A program made the position numbers and the translations under genes. The notes under the pieces are model-generated. The model was not told where the DNA came from, ran no database searches, and worked only from the letters and a program-made list of their open reading frames with translations. From Sphaerotilus hippei (GTDB lineage: Bacteria > Pseudomonadota > Gammaproteobacteria > Burkholderiales > Burkholderiaceae_C): a stretch of 64,000 nt of DNA. The first letter of the stretch is position 1. Each line of letters opens with the position of its first letter. The DNA lies in contig NZ_QJJS01000001.1 in the NCBI RefSeq assembly GCF_003201595.1, positions 248,001 to 312,000 of the forward strand, in the 5' to 3' direction. Below are positions 7,961 to 20,649 of the stretch, piece by piece.

Positions 7961-9157
7961 TCAGACCCTTCTGGCCCCGAGGGCGAGCAGTCCGGCCGCC
8001 ACGACGATGAGCGCCATCGCGACCGTCAGCGAGGTGGCGTGGGCGATGCCGCCGATCAGCGGCGGGCCGACCAGGAAGCCCGAATAGCCGATCGACGAGA
8101 CCGAGGCGATCGCCGCGGCGCGGCTGGTGCCGGGCACGCGGGTGGCGGCGTTGTAGAGGATGGGCACGACCAGCGCCAGGCCGGCGCCGACGCAGACGTA
8201 GCCGGGCAGCGCCAGCTCAGGCTGGCCGCTCAGCAGCACCACCGCCATCGCCACGCCGGCCAGCAGCGCGCCGCGGCGCAGCAGCAGTCGCTCGGCAAAA
8301 CGTGCCCGCAGCGCGTCCCCGCCGAAGCGGGCCGCGGCCATCGCCGCCGAGAAGGCCGCGTAACCCAGCGCGGCCCGGTCCTGCGGCATGCCGACCTCCT
8401 GCTTCAGGTAGAGCACGCTCCAGTCGTACATCACCCCTTCGGCCGTCATGCCGGCGAAGATCAGCAGGCCGATGACCAGCAGCGGACCTCGGGGCCAGGC
8501 GAAGTGGGCCTGATCCTGCCCGCCTTCCTCGTGGTGGGCGTGCGCGGGCAGCATGCCGCGCGAGGCGAGCAGGCTCACCACCGCCATCAGCAGCGGGATC
8601 AGCAGCAGCTGCTGCGGCGCAGTCACGCCGGCGCGCAGCAGCGCGGCGCCGAGCGCCGCGCCGGCCATGCCGCCGAGGCTGAACATGCCGTGCAGCTGGC
8701 CCATCACGGCCCGTCCGCCCAGGCTCTCCAGGGCCGTGCCTTCGGCGTTGATCGCGACGTCGAACTGGCTCATCGCCGCGCCGAACACCACCATCGCCGG
8801 CAGCAGCAGCGCCATGCCGGGCCACTGCAGCACCAGCGCGAGCATGCCGCACAGGATCAGCATCGCCAGCGCCGTCGTGCGCTGCACGCCCAGCCGCGCG
8901 ATCACCCGGCCGGCGAACAGCAGCGACAGCAGCGCGCCCACGGCCGCGGCCAGCAGCACCACCGCCAGCGTGCCTTCACCCAGGCCGTACTGCGCCTTCA
9001 CCGACGGGATGTGCACCCCCCAGGCGCCGCCGATGATGCCCAGCGCGCCGAACTGCACCCGGGTGGCGCGGCGGGCGCGTGACAGCGTGCCGTCCGGCAG
9101 CGGCAAGGTCGCGGGGGCGGTGGCAGGCAGGGGGGGGGTGGCGGCGTGGGCGCTCAT
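7961..9157 (-). CDS. MFS transporter (12 membrane segments)
   Basis: A 398-residue major facilitator protein. After a Pro/Ala-rich N-terminus of about 30 residues, hydrophobic segments alternate with short loops, including the typical motif-A-like loop FAGRVIARLGVQ after segment 2, and a longer central loop containing HAHHEEGGQD around residue 200. It resembles YbjJ-type putative efflux or sugar/drug transporters; the substrate cannot be told. It starts 122 bases from the divergent AraC regulator, which may control it. A run of nine C residues lies at codons 7-10, close to the start, so slippage there would abolish expression. No obvious link to the neighbouring queuosine genes. Confidence 0.75.
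   Translation of the reverse strand: MSAHAATPPLPATAPATLPLPDGTLSRARRATRVQFGALGIIGGAWGVHIPSVKAQYGLGEGTLAVVLLAAAVGALLSLLFAGRVIARLGVQRTTALAMLILCGMLALVLQWPGMALLLPAMVVFGAAMSQFDVAINAEGTALESLGGRAVMGQLHGMFSLGGMAGAALGAALLRAGVTAPQQLLLIPLLMAVVSLLASRGMLPAHAHHEEGGQDQAHFAWPRGPLLVIGLLIFAGMTAEGVMYDWSVLYLKQEVGMPQDRAALGYAAFSAAMAAARFGGDALRARFAERLLLRRGALLAGVAMAVVLLSGQPELALPGYVCVGAGLALVVPILYNAATRVPGTSRAAAIASVSSIGYSGFLVGPPLIGGIAHATSLTVAMALIVVAAGLLALGARRV
9130..9138. repeat. Homopolymer tract of nine G (C9 in the sense of the MFS gene)
   Basis: Nine G residues on the plus strand read as a C9 tract spanning codons 7-10 of the MFS gene. The present length keeps the MFS frame open. It is the type of tract that can slip during replication. 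Confidence 0.8.
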
Positions 9158-9279
9158 GGGCGGGTGTGGTGCGGGGGCGTGGGTCGGGACATGACAGAAA
9201 TCCGGCCGCCGACCAGAATGGCGGGCCGACCGGTGATCGGGCCTTGCAGCTTAAGGGGCCGTGGCCTGCGGAGACAACG

Positions 9280-10338
9280 ATGAACGCTGCGACGAAACCC
9301 CGATCGATGCAAAAAAACCAGGATCCTTGTGCCAGCGCCCGACGGGTGCCGGCCGCCCATCAGGGCGGTCCGGACCAGGCCCGTGCGCTGCGCGAGGGCC
9401 TGGCCGCCTTTGCGCTCGCCGCCGCCCGTGGCGAGCTGGATCTGCTGCTGCCCAGCCCGGCCGGGGCGCTGGTGGCCGGCGGGCGCGGGCATTTCCACCT
9501 CGGGGCCGAGCTGTTCCTGCAGCTGGCGGGGCGCACCGACTTCGAGTTCCCCAACGCCCGCCTGGCCCTCGCGGCCGGCCAGGCCATGGTCGTGCCGGCC
9601 CAGGTGCTGCACGACGAGCGGGTGCAGGGCGAGGGCCCGGCGCCGGAGCAGGCCTTCCGCAACATCGTCGTCTACGCCGATGCGGTGGCCGTGTCCTGCC
9701 ACCTCGCGCACGAGGCCTGGCCCGGGCTGCCCGACATCCTGCACCTGGAGGCCCGCCACCATGCGCAGTCCGCGCCGATCCAGTCGTGGCTGGCCGAAGC
9801 GGCCCGGCTGGGCGGCCCGACCGCCGGCGCGACGCGCAGCGGCTGGCCGATGGTGCAGGCCCGCGCGCTGGTCGGGGCGGCCATCGCCGGGGTGCTGCGG
9901 GTGCTGGACGAGCCCGATCCGGCCGATCCGGCCCGCACGGCCGAGCCCGCGCTGCTGTCGCGGGTGCGCATGCTGATCCAGAACCAGCTCGGCGAGCACA
10001 CGCTCAGCGTGCGCCAGCTGGCCGGGCAGTGCGGCTGCACCGCCGATCACCTGTCCCACCTGGTGCGCCGCCACACCGGCGAGCACCTGGCCGCGCTGAT
10101 CAGCCGCCTGCGCATGGAGCGGGCCGCCCGGCTGCTGGCCGACAGCACGCTGTCGGGCAAGGAGATCGCATGGGCCTGCGGCTTCGCCGGCCCCAGCTAT
10201 TTCATCCGCACCTTCCGCAGCCACTTCGGCATGACGCCGCAGGCCTGGCGCGCCGCAGCCGGGACGGATTCCGCCTCGCATGGCCTGTTGTCCTACACGA
10301 CGCAGCGTCCGATGCCGACTCCCCGCACCGCCCCCTGA
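9280..10338 (+). CDS. AraC-family transcriptional regulator
   Basis: A 352-residue regulator. The C-terminal 100 residues carry the double helix-turn-helix of the AraC family: the first helix pair is around LSVRQLAGQCGCTADHLSHL, and the second around KEIAWACGFAGPSYFIRTFR, followed by the hallmark FGMTPQAWR. The N-terminal half (about residues 45-150) is cupin-like, with several His (HFHLGAE, VLHDE), and would bind an effector. The start at 9280 follows GGAGACAACG, a good ribosome site; an in-frame ATG at 9307-9309, just before a run of seven A, is an alternative. It is divergent from the MFS gene, a common arrangement for a local activator. Confidence 0.85.
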   Translation: MNAATKPRSMQKNQDPCASARRVPAAHQGGPDQARALREGLAAFALAAARGELDLLLPSPAGALVAGGRGHFHLGAELFLQLAGRTDFEFPNARLALAAGQAMVVPAQVLHDERVQGEGPAPEQAFRNIVVYADAVAVSCHLAHEAWPGLPDILHLEARHHAQSAPIQSWLAEAARLGGPTAGATRSGWPMVQARALVGAAIAGVLRVLDEPDPADPARTAEPALLSRVRMLIQNQLGEHTLSVRQLAGQCGCTADHLSHLVRRHTGEHLAALISRLRMERAARLLADSTLSGKEIAWACGFAGPSYFIRTFRSHFGMTPQAWRAAAGTDSASHGLLSYTTQRPMPTPRTAP

Positions 10339-10395
10339 TGCCTAGACTGGAACGCTGACGAAGAGCCCTTTGACGACAGCGACGAGGAGAAGCCC

Positions 10396-10605
10396 GTGTC
10401 CATCCTGCATCCGACCAGCCGTTCGAAGGGCGGCCTGCTCGCCTGGTTCCAGCGTCGCGGGGGCGACGAGGTGGATCCGGTGCTGGGCTACGAAGCGGCC
10501 CTGCCCTTCCTGCCGGGCTGCACGGCGGCCCTGCCGGCCCGTGACGAGGACCGGGCGCCCGACACGCCGGCCGATGCCGTCCTGCGGGATCCGCGCACGC
10601 CGTAG
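10396..10605 (+). CDS. Small hypothetical protein, 69 residues
   Basis: A GTG-started open frame preceded at 5 bases by a strong ribosome site (GACGAGGAGA at 10381-10390). The product begins MSILHPTSRSKGGLLAWFQRR and has no membrane segment or recognised domain; a Ser/Lys/Arg-rich N-terminus is followed by an acidic, Pro-rich C-terminus (PARDEDRAPDTPAD). It lies 57 bases after the AraC regulator and before the receiver-domain gene. I do not recognise it. The ribosome site is the main reason to call it; coding by chance remains possible in this high-GC DNA. Confidence 0.45.
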   Translation: MSILHPTSRSKGGLLAWFQRRGGDEVDPVLGYEAALPFLPGCTAALPARDEDRAPDTPADAVLRDPRTP

Positions 10606-10728
10606 GACAGGTCCTACCGCCGATGCAGTCGGCGCCTGATGCCGGGCGGCCGGCCGTTGCGATCAGAATCGGGTCTCGTGCATCGACTTCCTGCGCCGGC
10701 GGGGTCGGGCGTCCAACCGGTCTGCATC

Positions 10729-11148
10729 GTGACTCTGACTTCGCCTGAACCTGCTTGCCCGCCTGCGGCCCTGACCTGTTTCCTCGTCGAGGACAGCCCG
10801 GTCATCCGGCAGAACCTGATCGCCACGCTCGAGGAGATGCTGGCGATGCAGGTCGTCGGTTTTGCCGAGGACGAAGGCGCGGCGCTGCAGTGGCTGCGCA
10901 CCCCCGGGCTGCGCTGCGACCTGCTCATCATCGACATCTTCCTGAAGACCGGCACCGGCCTGGAGGTGCTGCGCCAGGCGCGTTCGCTGCAGCCCGGGGC
11001 GCAGCTGGTCGTGCTGAGCAACTACGCCACCGCCGACATGCGCCGGCGCTGCCTGCAGCTCGGTGCGGACCGGGTCTTCGACAAGTCGGCCGAGCTGGAG
11101 GAGCTGCTGGCCTACTGCGCCGAGCTGCCCGGCCCGGCCTGCCACTGA
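10729..11148 (+). CDS. Single-domain response regulator (receiver only)
   Basis: A stand-alone receiver domain of the CheY/REC family. The acidic pocket is in FLVEDSPVIRQN, the phosphoacceptor is Asp69 (LLIIDIFLKTGTG), the switch Ser is in VVLSNYA, and the conserved Lys is in FDKSAELEELL. There is no DNA-binding or enzymatic output domain: the protein ends about 10 residues after the receiver. The start is uncertain; GTG at 10729 is chosen because upstream bases look like promoter rather than coding DNA, but in-frame starts at 10639 and 10678 exist. It is followed after 14 bases by a HisKA_3 kinase, its probable partner. Confidence 0.75.
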   Translation: MTLTSPEPACPPAALTCFLVEDSPVIRQNLIATLEEMLAMQVVGFAEDEGAALQWLRTPGLRCDLLIIDIFLKTGTGLEVLRQARSLQPGAQLVVLSNYATADMRRRCLQLGADRVFDKSAELEELLAYCAELPGPACH

Positions 11149-11162
11149 GCCGGGAAGCCGTG

Positions 11163-12554
11163 ATGCGCGCCCGGGTGGCCGGACTGAGCGATCGCGTGCA
11201 GCGCAGCGCCTACGCCTTCCCGCTGGCGGCGCTGGCGGCGGCGCTGATGCTGATCATCAGCGAGCTGGCCTACCACGGCGCCGAGTCCCAGCTGCGCACG
11301 CTGATGGCGATGGGCCGCGCCCGGATCGAGCTGCTCAGCGTCGCGCGCCGCATCACCGACGCCGAGTCGGCCCAGCGGGGTTACATGCTGACCTCCCGGG
11401 CGGACTACCTGACCCCTTACCGTTCGGCCCGGCAGTCCGCCCTCGACGGGCTGGTCACGCTGCAGCAGGCCTACCAGCGCCTGGGCAGCTTCGAGGCCGA
11501 GGCGCGCCGCCAGCAGCTCGCCCAGGCGGTCGACACCAAGCTCAGCGAACTCGACGAGGTGCTGCTGCTGTTCGACTCCGGACGCAAGGACGCGGCGGCC
11601 GAGCTGATGCTCACCGGCATCGGGCGCGACCAGATGGAGCTGATCCGCCACCATGTCGACGCGCTGCTGGCCGAGGAGAACCGCCGCATCGGCGCGGGGG
11701 TGCGCGACGTCTTCGACACGCTCCTGCTCAACCGCATCGGCGTGGCGGCGATGACCGTCATCAGCCTGCTGGCGCTGGCGATGTTCCTGCGCCAGAGCCG
11801 GCTGCTCGACCTCCAGCGTGCCGGGCAGCAGGCGCAGATCCTGGCCGAGCGTGACCGGCTGGAAGCCGAGGTCCTGCGGCGGACCACCGAACTGACCGAA
11901 CTCGCCCGCCACCTGCAGACCGCCCGCGAGGACGAGCGCGCCCGCCTGGCCCGCGACCTGCACGACGAGCTCGGCGCGCTGCTGACGGCGGCCAAGCTCG
12001 ACGTCGCCCGCATCCGCCCCAAGCTGCAGCAGAGCGCGCCCGACCTGATGCCCCGCCTCACCCACCTGACCGAGGCGCTCAACAGCGGCATCGCGCTCAA
12101 GCGCCGCATCATCGAGGACCTGCGGCCGTCGACGCTGGACAACCTGGGCCTGGTGCCGGCGCTGGAGATCCTCTGCGGCGAGGTCGGCGAGCGCCTGGGG
12201 GTGCCGGTGCAGGTGCGGCTGGAGCCGGTGTCGCTGACGCCCAGCGCCCAGCTCACGCTGTTCCGCCTGGTGCAGGAGGCGCTCAACAACATCGCCAAGT
12301 ACGCCCGCGCCACCACGGTCGGGGTCACGCTGGCCGAGGAGGGCGGCCAGGCCCGCATCCAGGTGCGCGACGACGGCGTCGGCTTCGATCCCGGGCAGGT
12401 CGAGCGCGCCACCCACGGCCTGCTGGGCATGCGCTACCGCGTCGAGGCCGAACGGGGGCAGCTGAGGGTGCATTCGGCGCCGGGCCAGGGCACGACGGTG
12501 AGTGCCTGCCTGCCGCTGAAACCTGCCGCGTCGCCGGGACAGTCGTCACAATGA
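11163..12554 (+). CDS. Sensor histidine kinase, CHASE3 and HisKA_3 type
   Basis: A 463-residue membrane kinase. Membrane segments at about residues 17-38 and 190-211 flank a periplasmic region with the CHASE3 signature (SAQRGYMLTSRADYL). A short coiled coil leads to the NarL-partner-type HisKA_3 domain with His267 as phosphoacceptor (ARLARDLHDELGALL), then an HATPase domain with N box (QEALNNIAKYA) and G box (DDGVGFDP, GLLGMRYR). It has no receiver. HisKA_3 kinases usually phosphorylate NarL/LuxR-type regulators, yet the neighbouring regulator has no DNA-binding part, so the output is probably protein-protein contact or a remote regulator. Start follows GGGAAG. Confidence 0.85.
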   Translation: MRARVAGLSDRVQRSAYAFPLAALAAALMLIISELAYHGAESQLRTLMAMGRARIELLSVARRITDAESAQRGYMLTSRADYLTPYRSARQSALDGLVTLQQAYQRLGSFEAEARRQQLAQAVDTKLSELDEVLLLFDSGRKDAAAELMLTGIGRDQMELIRHHVDALLAEENRRIGAGVRDVFDTLLLNRIGVAAMTVISLLALAMFLRQSRLLDLQRAGQQAQILAERDRLEAEVLRRTTELTELARHLQTAREDERARLARDLHDELGALLTAAKLDVARIRPKLQQSAPDLMPRLTHLTEALNSGIALKRRIIEDLRPSTLDNLGLVPALEILCGEVGERLGVPVQVRLEPVSLTPSAQLTLFRLVQEALNNIAKYARATTVGVTLAEEGGQARIQVRDDGVGFDPGQVERATHGLLGMRYRVEAERGQLRVHSAPGQGTTVSACLPLKPAASPGQSSQ

Positions 12555-12593
12555 GGTGATCTCGAGCCGCGCCGTCGGGTCCGGAGAGCCCTC

Positions 12594-12956
12594 ATGCCCT
12601 ACCTGCTTCTGATCATCGAATCCACCGGCCCGCGCCGGATCCGCCCCCGGGACGCCACGCAGGCGCGCCAGGCGCGCATGCAGCAGTTCAGCGCCGACCT
12701 GCAGGCGCGTGGCGTGCTGATCGCCGGCCACTCGCTGGCGTCGACCGCCCAGGCGGTGCGGCTGCGGGTGCACGACGGTCGCTGCACCCTGACGGACGGC
12801 CCGTTCGCCGAGGTCAAGGAGACACCGGGCGGATTTTTCCTGCTCGACGTGCCGACCCGCCAGGAGGCCCTGGCGATCGCGGCCACCTGTCCGGCGGCCG
12901 AGTGGTGCACGATCGAGGTCCGGCGGATGGGATCGCCCCACGAGTTCGTGGACTGA
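12594..12956 (+). CDS. YCII/DGPF-domain protein
   Basis: A 120-residue protein of the YCII-related family (ferredoxin-like alpha/beta fold), recognised by the near-diagnostic DGPFAEVKE stretch and the GGFFLLDVPTRQEAL segment. Members are small cytoplasmic proteins sometimes encoded beside extracytoplasmic-function sigma factors; their reaction is generally unknown. Here it sits 39 bases after the histidine kinase and ahead of the HD-GYP regulator, with no sigma factor nearby. It may be transcribed with the kinase. No catalytic claim is made. Confidence 0.75.
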   Translation: MPYLLLIIESTGPRRIRPRDATQARQARMQQFSADLQARGVLIAGHSLASTAQAVRLRVHDGRCTLTDGPFAEVKETPGGFFLLDVPTRQEALAIAATCPAAEWCTIEVRRMGSPHEFVD

Positions 12957-13048
12957 TCCCCACGTTGACCGCATTTCCCCCTGAGATGCGATACGCGTCA
13001 CCGTTCACAATGCAGCATTGTCCGAGCAGAGGGAAGGCAAGAGGCGAA

Positions 13049-14143
13049 ATGCCGATGAACACCAACGCGACGATCCTGGTCGTCGACGACTCACCCGAAA
13101 GCCTGGCGGTGCTGGCGGAGCTGCTGCAGCCGTCCTACCTGGTGCGTGCCGCCAATTCGGGCGACAAGGCCTTGCGCATCGCGAACACCTCGCCACGACC
13201 CGACCTGATCCTGCTCGACGTGATGATGCCCGACATGGACGGTTATGGCGTGCTGTCGCGCCTGCAGGCCGATCCGGCGACGGCCGACATCCCCGTCATC
13301 TTCATCACCGCCATGGGCAGCGTGGCCGACGAGCTGCACGGCCTGGAGGTCGGTGCGGCCGACTACATCACCAAGCCCATCGTGCCGCCGGTCGTGCTGG
13401 CACGCGTCGGTACCCACCTGGAGCTCAAGCGGGCCCGCGATCGCCTGAAGGACCAGAACGCCTGGCTGGAGGCCGAGGTCGGTCGCCGCATGGCGGAAAA
13501 CGACCTGATCCAGCAGGTCAGCATCCGCGCGCTGGCCCATCTGGCCGAGATCCGCGACCCCGAGACCGGCAACCACATCCTGCGCACCCAGGGTTATGTG
13601 CAGACGCTGGCGCTGGGCCTGCAGCACCATCCGGCCTACCGGGACGAGCTCAGCGACCACTACATCGAGCTGCTGACGCGCTCGGCGCCGCTGCACGACA
13701 TCGGCAAGGTGGGCATCCCCGACGCCATCCTGCTCAAGCCGGGGCCGCTGACGACCGCCGAGTGGGCGGTCATGAAGACCCACTCCCGCCTCGGGGCCGC
13801 GGCCATCGAGCTGGCCGAGCGCGACATCGCCACGCCGGTCGAGTTCCTCAAGCTCGCCAAGGAGATCGCCTGGTGGCACCATGAAAAATGGGATGGCACC
13901 GGTTACCCGGACGGGCTGGCCGGCGAGGCCATTCCGGTCTCCGCGCGCCTGATGGCCGTCGCCGACGTGTTCGACGCCCTGATCTCGGTGCGGGTCTACA
14001 AGCCCGCGCTGTCGGCCGAGCAGGCCCGTGACATCGTGCTGTCCGGGCGCGGCGCCCACTTCGATCCGGCGATCGTCGATGTCTTCGAGCAGAAGTTCGA
14101 CACCTTCGTCGCGATCGCCAACCGTTTCCGGGACGCGGCGTGA
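13049..14143 (+). CDS. HD-GYP response regulator, probable cyclic-di-GMP phosphodiesterase
   Basis: A 364-residue two-domain regulator. The receiver (about residues 8-125) has the acidic pair VVDDS, phosphoacceptor Asp57 (LILLDVMMPDMDG), and Lys in ITKP. After a short coiled coil, the HD-GYP domain carries His216-Asp217 (LHDIGKVGIPD), the WWHHEKWDGTGYP motif with GYP at residues 285-287, and VADVFDAL. All metal ligands of active HD-GYP enzymes appear present, so hydrolysis of cyclic di-GMP is likely. A ribosome site (GGAAGGCAAGAGG) precedes the ATG. The stop overlaps the next gene's GTG, coupling it to the PAS protein and hybrid kinase. Confidence 0.9.
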   Translation: MPMNTNATILVVDDSPESLAVLAELLQPSYLVRAANSGDKALRIANTSPRPDLILLDVMMPDMDGYGVLSRLQADPATADIPVIFITAMGSVADELHGLEVGAADYITKPIVPPVVLARVGTHLELKRARDRLKDQNAWLEAEVGRRMAENDLIQQVSIRALAHLAEIRDPETGNHILRTQGYVQTLALGLQHHPAYRDELSDHYIELLTRSAPLHDIGKVGIPDAILLKPGPLTTAEWAVMKTHSRLGAAAIELAERDIATPVEFLKLAKEIAWWHHEKWDGTGYPDGLAGEAIPVSARLMAVADVFDALISVRVYKPALSAEQARDIVLSGRGAHFDPAIVDVFEQKFDTFVAIANRFRDAA

Positions 14144-15266
14144 CCTCCCCGGCCGGCCTGGATCGGGCCCACCCGTTCACCCGGACGGGGGTGCTGAGAC
14201 TGGTGCTGGCCTATGCCACGCTCGCGGGCCTGTGGATCCTGCTGTCCGACCGGGTGCTCGATGGCCTGGTGAGCGACCCCGAGCTGCGCGCCTGGTTCAG
14301 CCTGTTCAAGGGCTGGGCCTTCGTCGCCCTGACCTCGCTGCTGCTCTACGGGCTGCTGCACCGCCTGGCGGTCGGATCGGAGCAGTACCAGACCGAGCGC
14401 CTGCGGGCGCTGATGCTGCTCACCGCCGTGGTCGAAAGCTCGACCGACGCGATCTTCGCCAAGGACATGGACGGGCGCTACCTGCTGTTCAACCGTGCCG
14501 CGGGCGAGTTCGTCGGCCAGCGGCCGCAGGACGTGCTCGGCCGCGATGACCGGGCGCTGTTCCCGGCCGATCAGGCCCGCCTGCTGATGCAGGCCGGCCG
14601 CCAGGTGCTGGCCGACGGACAGGTGCGCACGGTCGAGGAGGTGCTCGACACGCCGGGCGGACGGCGGGTGTTCCTCGCCACCAAGGGGCCGCTGCGCGAC
14701 GAGGCGGGCCAGGTCGTCGGGCTGTTCGGCATCTCGCGCGACATCACCGAGCGCCAGCAGGCCGAGCAGTCGCTGCGCGACCGCGAGCGCAAGCTCGACG
14801 CGATCGTCGGCAACTCCCCGTCCGTGCTGTCGCTCAAGGACGGCCAGGGCCGCTACCTGCTGGCCAACCCCAACCTGCAGCGCATCCATCACCTGGCCGA
14901 GGGCCAGATCGTCGGCCGCACCGACTTCGACCTCTACCCGGCCGAGGTGGCGCAGGTGTTCCAGGCCAACGACGAGCAGGTCTTCCTGAGCCGGACCCGG
15001 CGCACGGTCGAGGAGATCGTGCCGGTGGACGGCCAGCCGAGGCTGCACCTGTCGCACATCTTTCCCATCCTGGCCCAGGACGGAACCGTCCAGTGCGTCT
15101 GCCGCATCTCGTTCGACATCACCGAGCGCCAGCGGGTCGAGGTGGCGCTGAAGGCCCGCAACGCCGAGCTGGAGCGTTTCAACCGCGCGATGGTCGACCG
15201 CGAGCTGGACATGGTGGCCCTGAAGAAGCAGGTCGAGGAGCTGTCGCGCCAGCTCGGACGGGAGGC

Positions 15267-15270
<4 letters not shown>
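14140..15270 (+). CDS. Membrane PAS-domain protein without kinase or output domain
   Basis: A 376-residue protein starting at a GTG that overlaps the preceding stop. Two membrane segments (about residues 17-38 and 55-72) are followed by two PAS domains (about 85-205, with FAKDMDGRYLLFN, and 220-335, with LSLKDGQGRYLLAN), each ending in the usual DITERQ linker. The last 40 residues are a predicted coiled coil (ERFNRAMVDRELDMVALKK). No histidine kinase, GGDEF, EAL or methyl-accepting domain follows. The stop overlaps the start of the hybrid kinase. It probably senses a ligand or redox state and acts through its coiled coil on the adjacent kinase, which itself carries several PAS domains. Confidence 0.8.
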
Positions 15271-19133
<3,863 letters not shown>

Positions 19134-19154
19134 CGGGGCGGTACTGACGCCGCC

Positions 19155-19186
19155 CGCCCGGCCGGCCCGATGGCCGGTGCCGGGCG
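19155..19186. terminator. GC-rich hairpin between convergent genes
   Basis: Arms CGCCCGG and CCGGGCG enclose a second CCGG pair, forming a strong hairpin between the hybrid kinase and the convergent HPF-like gene. There is no T tract on either strand, so intrinsic termination is uncertain; it may protect mRNA 3' ends. Confidence 0.35.
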
Positions 19187-19206
19187 GACTCCCTCGGGGG
19201 CCGGGT

Positions 19207-19578
19207 TCAGCGGGACGGATCGATCGGGGGCTGCTGCGCGGAGTCCGGCGCGCCGACCCGCCGGGGATCGTGCTGCTTGTCCAGCGTGTGCGCCACGGCC
19301 CGCAGCAGCTTGCCGACGGCCCCGTTGATCGCCTGGTGGGCGTTGCCGGCGTGGTCCTTCACGACGACGGGATCGCGGCCGACCAGCCGGGCCTCCAGCA
19401 CGCAGTGGATCTCGTCGGGCTGGGCCTTGGCCGTGCCGTGGGCGTCCGACAGGTGGGCCTCCACCCGGGTGATGCGTTCGCCGAAGCGGCCGAGCGTGTC
19501 CTTCACGACGGCCTCCAGGTGTTCGGCCATCAGGTGGCTGCCATCGGTGTGGGGATCGGTGTTCAACAGGACTTGCAT
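19207..19578 (-). CDS. HPF/RaiA-like ribosome-associated protein
   Basis: A 123-residue protein of the hibernation promoting factor/RaiA fold. It begins with a beta-strand (MQVLLNTD), has an amphipathic helix (LMAEHLEAVVKDTLGRFGERI), then the strand RVEAHLSDAHGT and a second helix (HQAINGAVGKLLRAVAHTL), the beta-alpha-beta-beta-beta-alpha order expected. The C-terminal 20 residues are disordered. Family members bind the 30S decoding site and inactivate ribosomes in stationary phase, though many betaproteobacterial paralogues are uncharacterised. It stands alone, convergent with the kinase gene and 51 bases after the LysR gene's end. Confidence 0.7.
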   Translation of the reverse strand: MQVLLNTDPHTDGSHLMAEHLEAVVKDTLGRFGERITRVEAHLSDAHGTAKAQPDEIHCVLEARLVGRDPVVVKDHAGNAHQAINGAVGKLLRAVAHTLDKQHDPRRVGAPDSAQQPPIDPSR

Positions 19579-19629
19579 GCAGTCTCCTTGCCGGGTGGGC
19601 CCGTGGACGGGTCCCGGACCATCATCGGC

Positions 19630-20577
19630 TCATCCGGCCCGCCTGTCATCCGCATCCGGCGAGGCCTTGTGCGGCGTCAGGTGAGGCGCCATCACCTGCG
19701 CCACCCAGGCCATGAACACCTGCACCCGCCGCGGCAGATGGCGGCGGTGGGCGTGCAGCAGGGAGACGGGCAGGGGCGCGGCCTGATGCCGCGGCAGCAC
19801 CTCGACCAGCTGGCCGGCATCGACCAGCGCCTGCACGCCGAGGGCCGGGACCTGGATCAGCCCCAGCCCGGCCAGGCAGGCGCTGATGTAGGCCTCGGAG
19901 TTGTTGACCGTGACGGGGCCCGGCATCGGCAGGCAGCGTTGCTCGCCGGTGTCGATCTCGACATGCTCGAAACCGACCGGGCGTGCGCCCAGCGTCGGCA
20001 GGTAGTGCACGAGCCGGTGACGGGCCAGATCATCGAGCGTGCGCGGCGTGCCGTGGCGTGCCAGGTAGGCGGGGCTGGCGAGGTTGATCTGGCGATGCAG
20101 GCCGAGCGGGCGGGCGATCAGGCTGGAATCGGCCAGCACGCCCACCCGCAGCACGCAGTCGAAGCCTTCCCGGACCGGGTCGACACGCCGGTCGGTGCTG
20201 CTGATCTCGAGGTGCAGGCCCGGGTGGGCGTCGAGGAACTCGGGCAGGCGCGGCAGCACGATGTGGCGCGCGATGCCCAGAGACATGTCCACCCGCAGCC
20301 GGCCGGACAGCGCCGCGGGGCCGGTGTGGAACAGGGTCTGCAGGTCATCGAGGTCGGCGAGCAGATCCTGGCAGCGCTCGAGGCAGACCTGGCCGTCCTG
20401 CGTCATCCGCACCCGGCGGGTGGTGCGGTGCAGCAGGCGGGTGCCGAAATGCGCTTCCAGCCATTGCACCGCACCCGACACGCTGGCCCTGGGCAGGCCC
20501 AGGCGGGTGGCGGCCTGCGTGAAGCTGGCCAGTTCGGCCACCTGCACATAGATCTGCATGGCTTCGAGCTGGTTCAT
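19630..20577 (-). CDS. LysR-family transcriptional regulator
   Basis: A 315-residue LysR-type regulator. The N-terminal winged helix-turn-helix is clear (MQIYVQVAELASFTQAATRL, then LPRASVSGAVQWLEAHFGTRLLHRTTR), and the remainder is the periplasmic-binding-like effector domain. It has the short linker helix and the conserved RLR segment (GRLRVDMSLG) of the subgroup near DsdC/PA-type regulators. It is transcribed away from an SDR dehydrogenase across a 139-base region that has two inverted repeats, so it most likely regulates that gene and itself. The effector is unknown. Confidence 0.87.
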   Translation of the reverse strand: MNQLEAMQIYVQVAELASFTQAATRLGLPRASVSGAVQWLEAHFGTRLLHRTTRRVRMTQDGQVCLERCQDLLADLDDLQTLFHTGPAALSGRLRVDMSLGIARHIVLPRLPEFLDAHPGLHLEISSTDRRVDPVREGFDCVLRVGVLADSSLIARPLGLHRQINLASPAYLARHGTPRTLDDLARHRLVHYLPTLGARPVGFEHVEIDTGEQRCLPMPGPVTVNNSEAYISACLAGLGLIQVPALGVQALVDAGQLVEVLPRHQAAPLPVSLLHAHRRHLPRRVQVFMAWVAQVMAPHLTPHKASPDADDRRAG

Positions 20578-20600
20578 GGCGTGCAGTGGATTGTTCGTTG

Positions 20601-20649
20601 CTGTTGAACAGTCTATGCCGATGAGGATGATTTATCTCGTCGAATCATC
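20601..20649. promoter_or_regulatory. Two inverted repeats between divergent LysR and SDR genes (candidate operators)
   Basis: CTGTT-G-AACAG at 20601-20611 is a perfect short palindrome. GATGATT (20626-20632) and AATCATC (20643-20649) form a second inverted repeat with a 10-base spacer; its ATC/GAT type arms resemble LysR-type boxes (T-N11-A). The local base composition is lower in GC than the flanks, as expected for a promoter region. Confidence 0.5.
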
